A stretch of DNA of 64,000 bases from Diphasiastrum complanatum (Eukaryota > Streptophyta > Lycopodiopsida > Lycopodiales > Lycopodiaceae), in contig CM055093.1 of assembly GCA_029204225.1 (NCBI GenBank), forward strand, positions 33,410,842 to 33,474,841. The letters are read 5' to 3'. Below, piece after piece: positions 1 to 10,353 of this stretch. The notes beneath the pieces are model-generated. The model was not told the origin of the DNA. It saw nothing but the letters and a program-made list of their open reading frames with translations, and ran no database searches. Position 1 is the stretch's first letter; the number at the start of each line of letters is the position of its first letter. The translations under genes were made by a program, and so were the position numbers.

Positions 1-398
1 CTGTCTACCACTACCATGATGGAGTTATACCTAGCTTGGCTCCTAGGTAGACAATAAAATCCATAGAGATGCTTTCTTGCCTTCCTGTAGGTATCTCAAG
101 TGGATGTAGCAAGCCCAAAGGGCTTACTCTCTCGGCCTAGTTCACTTGCCAAGTACTCTCTTACGTCTCGCTGCAGTCGTGGCCGAAAATAATGTCTTCT
201 TACTCACTAGTCCTATCACTACCAGGGTGCCCTACGCAGGGACTATCATGGCATTCATGAAGTATCTTACGACAAAGATCCTTCACGTCTGACACAAATA
301 CTTTTCCATTTCTCAACAACGTACCTTCCTTCACAGTGTATGTCAGATATGTATTCGTGTGTGCCTCTACGCTGACTCTTTTGTTTGGTCGACTATCT
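1..398 (-). pseudogene. Ty3/gypsy integrase N-terminal fragment
   Basis: The minus-strand frame reads a retroviral-type integrase zinc-binding segment: LLRNGKVFVSD, then HECHDSPCVGHPG, the usual H..H part of the HHCC finger of plant gypsy integrases. The left edge of the window cuts the element, so the catalytic core is not visible. It belongs with the gypsy pieces at 1030-1149 and 1971-2600, separated from them by two later insertions. All pieces are on the same strand and in the expected order RT, RNase H, linker, integrase. Degenerate and not expected to make protein. Confidence 0.7.
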
Positions 399-1029
399 TG
401 CACGCTAGTGTTTCCACCCAATTCAGAATCGATCTTTTTCAGAATCGAATGAATCAGCATGAACATGGTTCTGAACCGGGTCCCTTCTCAAAGAATCGGC
501 AATTCTTTTTTTTTTTTTTGCATTTTTTTAGATATAATGCTAAAAATATCTAATGTATTATGTATAATGTCTACAATGTGTCTAAAATCTTATAGATGTT
601 AGATTGCTATTGAAAACATGCATTTCAAAGTTCACTATCGCTGGTAAAAAGCTGAAGCCTGAGACCATATCACAATTCAACATTCAAAGAATCACAAGTG
701 CACATAACAATGTCAGATGGACACATGTTAAACTAGATTGCATGCTCCAACTTCCACTTAACATTGTAATTTATGATTTATTCATGATCCCTCATCAAAA
801 CATCCATCACACAATATACTAGGTAAACATTTGAATACAAATCATAGCATTGCCAAGCCAAAACAAAGAATCGACGCTAAAGCCTAATGTCACAATCAAA
901 GAATCGTTCAGAATCAAAGAACCGTTTTTTTTTACCCTAGGTCCGATTCTTTTTTATTTGACGGATTGTAGTTCGTTCGCCAATGAACCGTGGTTTGTGG
1001 AAACGCTATTGCGTGCATCAGGCCACGCA
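399..1029. repeat. inverted-repeat insertion with AGAATCG motifs
   Basis: This segment splits the gypsy between its RNase H/integrase linker and its integrase. Its ends are imperfect inverted repeats, GCACGCTAGTGTTTCCAC at the left and the complement of GTGGAAACGCTATTGCGTGC at the right. Near both ends the heptamer AGAATCG or CGATTCT recurs at least seven times. The middle is AT-rich with no coding frame. The structure (terminal inverted repeats plus clustered subterminal motifs) suggests a non-autonomous DNA transposon, perhaps hAT-like. I could not find a clean target duplication, so the borders are approximate. Confidence 0.4.
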
Positions 1030-1149
1030 CGCTGACAATGTGGGTCCTTTTGCAAAGTCTTCTTGATCTGCTCCATGAGATCATTGTCAACTACAGTAAA
1101 GCTCATCTAATGCAGTATCCATGACAGTGCATCAGCGACCACATTTTTC
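1030..1149 (-). pseudogene. Ty3/gypsy RNase H/integrase linker fragment
   Basis: Minus-strand translation gives KNVVADALS, the hallmark end of the gypsy RNase H domain (ADALSR), then DLMEQIKKTLQKDPHCQR, typical of the linker before integrase. It is the continuation of the fragment at 1971-2600 after removal of the solo LTR at 1150-1970, and it is followed on the other side by the inverted-repeat insertion. Confidence 0.65.
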
Positions 1150-1970
1150 TGTTAGATTTCATCCTTGAAATCATTTGTAACGTGGAACCATTTTCATGTA
1201 TAGTATGCAATTTTACTCGCATTGTCGAGACAGTGTCGAAGGTATCGAGACCATCCGCAGAAATACACGTATTGGACGTAGTTTTAAATTTGAGGATTAT
1301 TGAACAAAATTCGAATCGACCAAAAGTCAATGGAGTGTCGAGGGTTCCAAACTCGACTAAAACAGATTGAATAGTGGAGCCTTATCCGCTACATTTTGGG
1401 TCCAATCCCGTAGCCCCACGTGGCACCTTCCACGTGGATAACATTTCATTCTGCTAGGGTTGTGCCATCAAAAAACTATAAAATATTAGTTTTAAAAAGT
1501 TGAAGTTAAAGAAATAAGTTTCTCAAAGTTGTTATTCTTCTTCTTCTCCTCCCTGTTCCGCCATAGGCGTAGATTGATTAGTAATAAGCTACCGTGATTG
1601 TAGCCTGTGTAAGAGTGAAATTTATAGCAGAATAAGATGCGCTATTATCATAGTGCAATCAGAGTAGATACTGGAAGCATCAAGCAACTGTAATTCACCA
1701 TTCATCAATATAGCCTACTTCCGCCACACCTTTTATCTTGTTCTACTGTTTCTATTATTCCCACTTATTATGATCTAAGTTTGTGATTTTAAATACTGGC
1801 ATAACAATCTAATCATCATTTATTTTTTGCACTTGTGAATGACAATACAGCTGTACTAGTGATAGTAGTGAATCAGTTTTGTTATCACATCGCTACTACT
1901 ATCGACTCTACAGTCGACAATTCACTGTCGAATAGTTATTCACGACTAATGCACATCTTATTTTCCAACA
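1150..1970 (-). repeat. solo LTR, copia-like, inserted in gypsy RNase H
   Basis: Read on the minus strand the segment begins TGTTGGAAAATAAG and ends ATCTAACA, the TGTTGG...CTAACA termini common in plant copia LTRs. It interrupts the gypsy exactly between GKE and KNVVADALS, and TTTC flanks both ends, consistent with a slightly decayed 5-bp target duplication. No internal coding region is present, so it is a solo LTR formed by LTR-LTR recombination. The part around 1190-1260 (TCGAGACAGTGTCGAAGG) resembles sequence at 44680-44830, so a related LTR may lie there. The 1500-1740 part looks like an R/U5 region. Confidence 0.6.
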
Positions 1971-2600
1971 TTTCTTTCCCTCTTCGAGAAGCAAATTCCA
2001 AATAAACTTCCTCCATCAGCTCAACCCACATAGCTCGGTGGCCCTTCAAATCTGGCTGACTGCAAATATACTTTAAAGTATGATGGTCTGTGTACATACA
2101 AAACTCGGCGCCATACAAATAATGTCGTCACACCTTGAGTGCAGGTACGATCGCATACAGCTCTTGCTCGTGTGTGGGATATCTCTGTTGAGCTGGTGTC
2201 ACCTTTTTACTCTCAAAGGCTATTGAGGCTACAAGATGGCACCTACGGCAATGCCACTTCATCCATCTCTAGTTTTTGGGTATCTAAGCCGTGGCCATTG
2301 ACTCCTTCACGTTCTCAACTGTGCTGAGCTTTAGCATCCCACTGAACTATAGTGTTGTTCTTTCATAACTGGTCCGTTAAAGGAGCAACTACCTAGGAAT
2401 AGTTCTTAACGAACCGCCGGTAGAACTTACAAAAGCCTAAGAAAAATTGTAACTGGCGTATATCGGTAGGCCTCGACCACTTCTTAACCATAGCCACCTT
2501 GGCTGGGTCAACCGAAATACCCTCAGCCATCACTACGTGACCCAAGTATTCGACACAAGTCTTACACAACTCGGTCTTCTAAGCATTCACAAAGAATTAA
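1971..2600 (-). pseudogene. Ty3/gypsy RT C-terminus and RNase H fragment
   Basis: Minus-strand frames read CVEYLGHVVMAEGISVDP, then RPTDIRQLQFFLGFCKFYRRF (the RT connection region of gypsy pol), then after a degraded stretch RNase H with CMYTDHHTLKYI and a RRGKE segment corresponding to FAYRPGKEN. Several stops and frameshifts occur between these motifs. The right end at about 2.6 kb abuts hAT transposase sequence. Together with 1030-1149 and 1-398 it is one ancient gypsy copy. Confidence 0.7.
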
Positions 2601-3292
2601 GATGAATGCAAATTGCAATTTGCAAACCAGGTACCTATGACCTGGTAGGGCAGGCTTGAGGGTCTCTGGGGCTTTGAATCCCCTATAGATGGACAGGACC
2701 TTCGATCGCTTGGTGACAAACCTCAACAAGAATCGAGCGATGTCCACTATCTCTTTAACCCATGGCAATTTTGCAATGTCCTCAATCAAGAGGTCCAAAC
2801 AATGAGCTACTAAAGAGGTCCAAACAATATGTGCATAATGTTCCTCCACCATGCGCCCCATAGAAACACAGTTGGCAACATTATCCATGATCACCTTCAT
2901 AGTTCAAGGTACAAAACCTTCAATTAAAACTTCAAAGCTCAGATTTCAAACTTGAAAACGTAAAGTCAAAAACCCTAGTTTGAACTTTAAACATTTACCT
3001 GCACAACTTTTTCTAGCCCCACTTCCTCAATGGCGTTCTTGATTCCATCAAAAGTACACCCGCCTGTCACAGTAGTGCCTGGCACAGAAGTATTGATGGA
3101 CCTCAAAAATATGGTGCCTTTGCAGGAAGACACCAGTATATTGATGAGGTGGCGCCTCTTGATATCACTCCATCCATCTAAAATAATGTTGCATCCACAC
3201 CTAGCCCTGTTATGAACGCATCCCTCAACCCTTTTACTAGTCATACTGATTAGCATACCTTTAGGTACTGGGCTAGTTACCATTAAGGGCAT
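2601..3292 (-). pseudogene. hAT-superfamily transposase remnant (DUF659)
   Basis: Two minus-strand blocks, 3292-2990 and about 2905-2640, read as consecutive parts of a plant hAT transposase with the DUF659 domain. Visible motifs are CNIILDGWSDIKRRHLINI, then GTIFLRSIN, IEEVGLEKVVQV, MDNVANCV, and the characteristic HIVWTSLVAHCLDLLIEDI followed by LPWVKEI. A gap of about 80 bp between the blocks could be an intron, because both frames stay in order. The dimerisation domain and the terminal inverted repeats are missing. The copy is truncated at about 2.6 kb where gypsy sequence begins, so it is inactive. Confidence 0.7.
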
Positions 3293-3424
3293 GTCCTTAT
3301 GGGACCCAAGTACCCTAATTTTGTCCTAATCTCTAGAAAGTTCCACTAAGGGCCTCTAGATAGTATATATAGGGCTATGATTTAGTCATTAAGGATCTGA
3401 TTGTATTCTCTTTATGTCCTCTAA
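3293..3424. other. short spacer between hAT and LINE remnants
   Basis: No coding frame or repeat boundary was recognised here. The sequence is AT-rich and separates the minus-strand hAT remnant from the plus-strand LINE. Confidence 0.5.
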
Positions 3425-4600
3425 AAGGTATTGCTTGGGCTCTTCGTGGGAGATCTCTTATATGCTTCTGCTAATGCTTGTAGGGCTTTAGCCTTTGTTC
3501 TTCATTTGATACCAACAGGCTTGGTGATATACTCATTTCCATTTTGCTTTATGCTCATGATGTGGCCTTGCTTTCGTCGTCAAATGAGGGATTGTAGCGA
3601 CACTTGGACACATTACAAGTTTTTGGAGACTTATTTGGTTTGACTGTGCACAGCAGGAAAACCCAGATCATGATCTTTAATACCTCTAGGAACTTTATGC
3701 AGCGACACGTTTTCACTCTAGGGGGGCAACCACTCGAGGTGGTATCTTCATACACTTATTTGGGGACCTCCTTCACTGGCCCTGCTTTCAATATGAGACA
3801 CACTGCCACTGCTAGACTACGTAAGGGTCATGCTTTGGTTAGTCTCGAGCGTTTTTGTTTCAGGAAGCACATTCGGGATCCTCCGAGTAAGTGTAACCTA
3901 TTTGATACTATTGTTACACCCACAGTTATGTATGCAGCGGAAGCTTGGTGTATTGGGATTCCCGAGTCAAAGTGGACTAGCATTTCCCATCTATAGATCA
4001 GTATGCTTGCACGTATGATCCATGCCAAACCATCTATTCCTCACCAGGTTCTACTTTCTGAGTTTGTTGTCATTCCACTATGGGTGGAGGCTGTTTTCAA
4101 GTTGATCACTCTTATGGATATATGGCATTGATATCTCTGACCTACCAGCGGGTTCTGATCAGTATATCAGAGGGGTTATTTATCATGCATGCTCTCGTGT
4201 GTCCTGAAAGGGGCCCTTGGGGGTCAAGCCGGACTTCTATCGCTCCAATTTCCTTGAGCTAGATAGTGTTGGGATCCCAATTTTGCCTCGTCACTTGGAT
4301 AGTGGAATTTCACATTGCCTCCATTTCACATTGGGTCAGCAGTTCCAGGTTTCCTCACACCAGCTATATGTGGAGACGGGGCGCTTCCAGGGTCAGATGT
4401 GCACGTTAGAGGAGGTGGAGTCAGAGGAGCATTTTCTATTCAGATGCCTTATCTATTACAGCACCAGCTTCTTCTTCTATCCTGGCTTTCTTCAACAGTG
4501 GTCTTGTGGCGACATGATCTACCATACATTTTGGATGGTTACTATATAGTAATACGACACCCTTTTGTATCATATTTCAGACTTTCATGTCTGAAAGCAG
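3425..4600 (+). pseudogene. LINE (non-LTR) reverse transcriptase, 3' half
   Basis: Plus-strand frames read the palm and thumb of a non-LTR RT. LLYAHDVALLSSSNEG corresponds to the YADD box (D changed to H), followed by LQVFGDLFGLTVHSRKTQIM, then YTYLGTSFTG and the thumb motif VTPTVMYAAEAW. The C-terminus has a cysteine/histidine cluster (C..EEVESEEHFLFRC) like the zinc-knuckle-like tail of RTE- and I-type plant LINEs. The first part of RT and any endonuclease are missing, as expected of 5' truncation on insertion. Stops and frameshifts split it into 3604-3996 and 4217-4549. A (CT)n tract starts about 180 bp downstream. Confidence 0.7.
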
Positions 4601-4782
4601 TTTAGACATTTAGACATTTTAGACGGTTTGTCTGGTCTTGCTAGACCAATAATTTTAGCTAATAGTTTTTGTTGTTTGTCGTTTGTTTTGGAGACATTCA
4701 TATGCTCCTTCCAGTATCTATCACACTTGAGATGTACTTATTTGGTCTTATATGACTTTTGGCATCAAGACATTAATAGAGC

Positions 4783-4792
4783 TTTCTCTCTC

Positions 4793-4852
<60 letters not shown>
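4783..4852 (+). repeat. (CT)n microsatellite at left PLE border
   Basis: About 70 bp of nearly pure CT dinucleotide directly precedes the first pLTR of the Penelope-like element. A similar but shorter tract precedes the second pLTR at 10422-10455. It may be the element's own 3' tail, the LINE tail, or a preferred target. The long Ser-Leu reading frames here are artefacts of the repeat. Confidence 0.9.
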
Positions 4853-4854
<2 letters not shown>

Positions 4855-5024
4855 GGATGTTGCTTTGTTTAATTTTACCCTACTTTACTAACGGAAAAGT
4901 GGGCAAATACAGACGTACCACTCCTCCAAACTTTCAAGGTCCTTGAAAAGTTTCCACTCTTGCATATAATAAAGCCTCATTCTTTATTAAGTGGATTTCC
5001 CACTCAAAAATTTGATTTAATACT

Positions 5025-5033
5025 CTATAAAGG
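5025..5033 (+). promoter_or_regulatory. TATA-like box in left pLTR
   Basis: CTATAAAGG lies in an AT-rich stretch 1.19 kb before the candidate start codon at 6214, and the same sequence occurs at 10626-10634 in the right pLTR. If used, transcripts would start near 5060 and carry the hairpin array in their leader. Placement is inferred from sequence only. Confidence 0.35.
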
Positions 5034-5376
5034 TTTTTTCTAAAACAAATTTGGAGGAAAGTTGAGTTCTCCACGCCCACTCACACCTTCCTGGTTGCTA
5101 CCCAACTTGACACTATAAGTGCAGGCTTTTTCGACACTTTGTTTCCACATTACCAGTGAAGAAGTTCTCTCCTCTACTACATGCTAAAAGTGCGCCCTAC
5201 CAATTCACGGATCGGTTGTTTGCTATCATACGGTATGCATATCTTCCTCTTCTGCACTGCTCCCTTTATGCTCTACTCTCATAGTAATGGTGCTCTGATA
5301 ATCTTTAACTTATATCTATATGTTGCTCATCACACAAAGGTGTGAAGGAGCCTTTGTAGGGTTAAGAGGTATGAGA

Positions 5377-5901
5377 GTCCAGCGATGGACTTCAATGGCT
5401 GTTTTTAATATGTAAAACTACCCATCCAGCCTCTATAGGCAGCGATGGACAACTTCTATTATGATGTAAACTCTTTGTGAGTTTAGATGATAATGATGGC
5501 ATACTGACCACCTATCCGAATACTCAACTACTCTATCTTACTTGGATAGACAGCGATGGAGGGTTCCTCTATTTTCTCGTTTATTGCTCACTCCTTTATC
5601 AAGAAACTAGCCGCTGTCCAGCAATGGACAGGTGGCCATCTTTCTCAATAGAAATCGCTGATAATGAATAGAGTAAGGTGTTGACTAGCGATGGACTACA
5701 CATCCTTGTTGGAAGCACATTTACACACCATCATACATTTCATATACCCTGTTGTCCAGCGATGGACAGGAGGAGCTTTTTTCTCTTATGCTCTGATAAT
5801 TTACAATGATTAATGGTTGACTGTCCAGCAATGGACTACAAACTGTAATTATCATTTCGGATATGTTTTGCATAGATATCCTCCTCTATCCAGCGATGGA
5901 T
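5377..5901 (+). other. phased array of GNRA-type tetraloop hairpins (left)
   Basis: The core AGCGATGGA or AGCAATGGA recurs eight times, with loop starts at 5382, 5442, 5553, 5621, 5688, 5759, 5828 and 5893. Spacing is 60-71 nt except one interval of 111. Five copies fold as clean hairpins. Examples are GTCCA-GCGA-TGGAC (5377-5390), CTGTCCA-GCAA-TGGACAG (5614-5631) and ATCCA-GCGA-TGGAT (5888-5901). The loop alternates GCGA and GCAA, both GNRA, while the stem changes in compensating pairs (G-C to A-T in the last copy). This points to selection on RNA structure, possibly for protein binding, packaging or RT recognition. No function is known to me. Confidence 0.7.
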
Positions 5902-6213
5902 GGTCGGATACAATACTGTGACTCCTTTAAAGTGTTCACTTATCTTTGGTCTCACAATACGAAACTAATGATACTTCATGTTATAGTTGCATTGTATTGC
6001 TCCGGCTTCTCCAGGGTACGTCTTGGTTCATATCTGAACCTAATACTAGTTATCTCAAGGTATGGCACCAATCTCCACAAAGCAAGTTAGCTATCGTACT
6101 CCGATTATGTCTTGTAAACGTTCTTTCCGTAACGCTTTGTAAGTAGCTATATGCTAAAAAGTGTGAGTTTTGGCTTTTTTAGAAGAGAAAGAATTCCCTC
6201 GCTTAAAACAACC

Positions 6214-6252
6214 ATGGCTGCCTCTCAAGAAGCTACGTCTACAACCATTTAG
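6214..6252 (+). CDS. candidate PLE first exon (12 codons)
   Basis: An ATG in strong plant context (ACAACCATGGCT) opens a short frame, MAASQEATSTTI, that ends at TAG immediately before GTATGC, a good splice donor (AG|GTATGC). The same arrangement is conserved in the right pLTR at 11811. PLEs are known to retain introns, so this may be a first exon joined to the main ORF near 7420. The in-frame TAG at the donor, present in both copies, argues either against this or for a decayed CAG codon. Confidence 0.3.
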   Translation: MAASQEATSTTI

Positions 6253-6958
6253 GTATGCTTTCTGAGTTTAAACAAACTCTTCGCATCCTCGATAAGTATG
6301 GTAGTTTCGGTTCCATATTTCTACGGTATATCACTCCTCTACACAAGCTCTTGTTTTCTCTTCTTTTCTTTCCTTTTATAACCCTTTTTTAAAAAAAAAG
6401 AAACGACATAAGACCACATTTAAGTCGAACTAAAGAACCTTGAAATAGGATTTGGTCACTAAAAGTAACAGTAAGGACTCCAATAACACGATCTTAGATA
6501 GCATGGATATGCGTAAGAATCGTAATTTCTACTAAAGGATTAGAATGGCACGGATCTGCCCTAATTCCTGTATAAACATTGGCAGTCTCTTACTCGGTAT
6601 TAATCACATCATTCCTATACAGTGTCCTGATACCGTGGATGTTATGCCATTCAGATATAACATTCATGGTAACACTTCACCTTACCCCTATTAGCGTTAC
6701 TTTAGACTCTTGGTGAGATACAACTGGAAAGCATGGATATGCTCAGGAGTATGGACAACAGTGCGCGACATACCTTACCTTGTAAGGGTCACTTGGGTCA
6801 GTATAGCATGGACTTGCTCTGATACCAGCACACGTGTTCACACCAGGTCTTTTGGCTAAGTAAAACTCAGTAAACTTTTCATACTCTTTGATTAAAACGA
6901 ACTGATATGGACCAATTAACCGTAAGCTGATCAGTATGGCACTCGCTATGATACAGTG

Positions 6959-7420
6959 ATATAATGGCTTGGTCTATCGCTAAAATATCGTGTGTATGGG
7001 AAGACTGGACTATGTTTTAAAATGCTATTCAAAACTTTTAAGTAGTATAACTTCTTTTGGACATGAATAACAACTGATGTTCAGCTATGACACCTGTCTT
7101 TCTCACTGAATTAACTTGAGCGGTTTTGTTTTGTGGGATGGTGGCAGGTATCAGCTGTGCGTCTTGAATATGGTTATGCTTTATGGTGCTTTCTAGTACT
7201 GTATTTTACCTTTCAGCTGTACTTTACCTTGTTGGATTATGAATAAAGGCTTTAAAGAGCTTCAGTCTTGCTTTGTCAAGAGGAACTAAGTGCGGTCTTG
7301 TATCTCTCTCTCTTGCATCCTGGTGGTGTAAATCCGACTATTCCTTGGTTGGTATAGTACTGAAGCTCTTACCTTTTATCCGATTCATAAGCTAACGAAG
7401 GTCCTCTTTTATGTTTTAGT
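6959..7420 (+). other. PLE internal non-coding region, possible intron 3' part
   Basis: No long frame is present. The stretch is T-rich toward its right end and finishes TTTTATGTTTTAG at 7408-7420, a plausible branch/polypyrimidine/acceptor arrangement just before the main ORF. With the donor at 6253 it would make an intron of about 1.17 kb. Confidence 0.35.
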
Positions 7421-8916
7421 CCACAGGATGGTTTCAAGAAGCTGCAGCTTTGGGTTATGGAGAGCCCCTACCTCCACCTAACCTTTTTGTTCAGACTATT
7501 ATTTGCTGTATGAAGAACGCTGTTGAGTTACATAAATTTATTATCAACACTGATAGGGCTACGTGTGCTTCTGCTGGACCTGAGGATAAGATTCTTTGCT
7601 TGATTGATTTGCTAGAGACCATTGATTGGGTAAAGATTTATCTTGAGTTTGTAGAGAAGAAACAACCGCTGAGCCTTGTGGAAAATCTTCATCGTCGTCT
7701 TAATGATTTTGCTGAAAAGTTTGTAGAGGAAGAAAAGTTCTACAATTCGCACATTAGAAAAGAGTTTATGTGTTTGGAAAATGAAAATGGTATTTCTCCT
7801 ACTGTCACTACCCCCTTCTGCTTCTGAAGCTCCCACCTCTTCTCACCCGCTTGTTTATACTGAAGACCTTGATGAAGACAGTGCCTCTCAACTTGAGATC
7901 TTTTCTCAAGGCATTTGCGATATTGGTGAACCGTGACCTCTCCTCTTTTGATTTCTGCCAATCCAAAAACTGCCAAGTCCCTTTTGTTCCTGCGAGAATC
8001 ATCGAGTATAAATCTACTCTTACCTCTTACAAGCTCTGGAGTCTCCCTTTTGTTAATTTCCTTGCACCGATACCTATTGACCTTTGGATTCCGATGACTC
8101 ATTTGACAGAAAAAGAAATACAAGTCTGCAAATTGGCCGCTTTGCACAAAAATCCTTCACTTGAGACCCCTATTTCTTTTGATGCCATTATCCGCATGAA
8201 CAAATTTGAACCCTCTCGTTGTCCCTTTGAGCAAGTTTGGGCCAGGACCAGAGGACACTTTGAGACTGGCTTCAATAGAATGAACCTACACCAAGCCAGA
8301 ATCTGGAACTGGAAAAGACCCTTTTTCAAATGTAATTGTGGTGAAAACTGTAAAAATAGTTCTTCCATCATTTGGTTTGATCATGCTATCTGGTTCATTA
8401 TGAATAACCTTGCCAAGTTTTTTCTTGGTGCTTCCCTCCAAAATCAGATAAACGCCTTCTTCATGTGGCTAAATAAACCTGCTAGGGACATTGTAAAATC
8501 TCATATTACTTTTCTCTTTATCCGCCAATACATGACTGATGCCTCTATTGAACTTGCTAAAGACTCTTCTGTCAAATTACTTGCACCTTTGGGAGATGCC
8601 GAGAATATCCAAGAGATAGAACACCTCTTAAAACGTCCCAGTTTTTCTACCCTCCAAGACAAGTACTTAAAGAACTCAAACGAAAGGATGGGCTCTTTTA
8701 ATTTGAACAATCCAAACTCAGTCATTTACAGTTCGGGAACGGGAAAGCGTGTTTCAGATTTCAAAGCAAAGGAAGGACAGAGCAATGGCAACAAAGATGA
8801 CTTACCAATCAAAAAGCTGAATTTTTACAGATCCTAATCGATGTGCAGGACGAAGAAGGAACAGTTAGAAGACAAATCAGTGTTTTAGCAACCGGACGTC
8901 TCCAATTGGGTCTCTT
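7421..8916 (+). pseudogene. PLE N-terminal protein region, function unknown
   Basis: From STGWFQEAAALGYGEP the frame runs through a possible coiled segment (EKFVEEEKFYNSHIRKEF) to about 7812, shifts frame into an acidic linker (YTEDLDEDSASQLEIF), and shifts again at about 7950 into a long frame ending at 8837. That part contains WKRPFFKCNCGENC, a cysteine cluster that could bind metal, and a helical-looking region FIMNNLAKFFLGASLQ. From 8838 the sense continues in another frame (VQDEEGTVRRQISVLATG) toward the RT. The pieces look like one original ORF of about 500 codons fused to or upstream of RT. I do not recognise a named domain, and no GIY-YIG motif is visible. Confidence 0.6.
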
Positions 8917-10353
8917 TTTAAATATAGGATTGCAAAAGATGAACTACTTTGGCTTACAAACTCCCTTTACGTGAATGGTATTGATAAAGCACAACATAAT
9001 CCATGTTTCATGTGTAAATTCTTCGCACGAAATTTGGCCATTAAACAACTCAACAGTCTAGATTTTACTCTTTTTCCTAACAGTCAATCTAATTATGTGG
9101 AGGATTCCTTGTCATATATAACGAACATTTCCACTTACTCTTTACCATAAATTTTCTTGGGCAATAATTCTCTACCTTACCTTCTCTGCTCCTTTAAAGC
9201 CCACAAGGACTCTTTCAGATGGATTACCAATGCTCACGATTGCTGCTTTACCAAACTTGCCACATTTCTCACAGGAGCTCTTGGTATGTTGTCACCATTC
9301 CTCATGGAAGGTGCAGGCCTTAAGGCAAATACATACAAGAGTATCCTTAGAGCTGATACGATTATATATTGGCAATGTGAGTCATCTATGGATTTCTATC
9401 TAAACCTACCATCTCTGATTAACCTACCATCTCTGATTACTGGTATGTGGGTTGCAGATATCTCAAAATGTTACGAGAACATACCCTTAGATGGCCCAGA
9501 AGGTTTAAAAATTGTTATGAAAAAGGCAATAAAATACGCCTTTAAACATTCCAGACATGAGCTTATGTACTTTAAATGGAATCACTTACGCGAAATTTTC
9601 AATTGGTCATGGAATAAAAAACAATCACAAGAATGGCACACTCTTGATATAAACTTACTTTATCAATGGAACGATTTCTTGATTGATAATTCTATTGTCA
9701 GACTAGGGAACAAAACTTGGAGACAGTTTTTCCTGTTCGCCTACGTGGTGCAATTGGTATCTATCCTTCTTTGAAGCACAATTTATTAAGAGACTTGCTA
9801 AATTGGGCCTGACCTCTTTCATGAATGAATTTCGACATTCTTTCAGGTATATAGATGACATTTGCTTCATCAATAACCCTAATATCGAACTTTTTATGGA
9901 CAATACACAGGTAAGGAACCCTGAAAACCCTTTTTGGATCTATCCCCTAGACTTTCTAGAAATAGAAAGGAAAGTGACTGAAGGAAACAAGATCAACTTT
10001 CTAAATATATCTATTACGTTCGACCGTGAATCCGGTCATACTTGCCTTTCAAAATACAACAAAAGAAGAAAACTACCCTTTCCTTACTTACAGTATATAC
10101 ATCTGGCTTCGAATAGACCAATTTATAATTCATATAAGGTTATTGTTTCACAGGTCATTGCCGCAATGTATTGTTGTAACAAGCAAGAGACGTTTTTAAA
10201 CGAGGTTGGAATTCTTATTGATGCTTTTCAAAAAATGGATTTATGAGAGAGAAGCTATGTCGTATCATCAATAATTTGCTTACTTCTGAATCATTTCCTG
10301 ATTTGTCATACACTTTACCACATGACATTGATGGTCTTCTGGTGGGCAGTTAG
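8917..10353 (+). pseudogene. PLE reverse transcriptase
   Basis: Frame 1 from 8917 reads NPCFMCKFFARN, passes a stop at 9148, then SFRWITNAHDCCFTKLATF, motif A VADISKCYENIPLDGP (first catalytic Asp), and WNHLREIFNWSW to LGNKTWRQ at about 9720. Motif B (the GIPMG region) is lost in indels around 9735-9760. Frame 2 resumes with WYLSFFEAQFIKRL, then FRYIDDICFI (catalytic Asp pair at about 9850), KINFLNISITFD and HLASNRPIYNSYKV. A further frameshift near 10233 gives QKNGFMREKLCRIINNLL and a natural end at the TAG at 10351. The domain copies RNA into DNA during transposition. The spacing of motifs and the CYENIP box fit PLEs better than LINEs or LTR elements. This copy cannot make an intact enzyme. 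Confidence 0.75.

Larger units (their letters stand above)
4853..6958 (+). repeat. PLE left pLTR
   Basis: The first long direct repeat. In order it holds a TATA-like box at 5025-5033, a tetraloop hairpin array at 5377-5901, a start codon in good context at 6214, and a second group of repeated GCATGGATATGC-type motifs at 6500-6960. It matches 10456-12562 from TTTGTTTAATTTTAC to the GATACAGTG region and then diverges. Unlike the right copy it has an extra segment near 5402-5430, and it lacks one present in the right copy near 11480-11510. Confidence 0.85.

Noticed and set aside
4628-4946. Serine/leucine-rich reading frames
   Set aside because: They are translations of the (CT)n microsatellite; the same applies to 10375-10644.
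4853-6958. Hammerhead ribozyme in the PLE pLTR, as found in some PLEs and plant retrozymes
   Set aside because: I looked for CTGANGA followed by GAAA on both strands of the pLTR and saw no arrangement with the required core; CTGATAA occurrences lack it.
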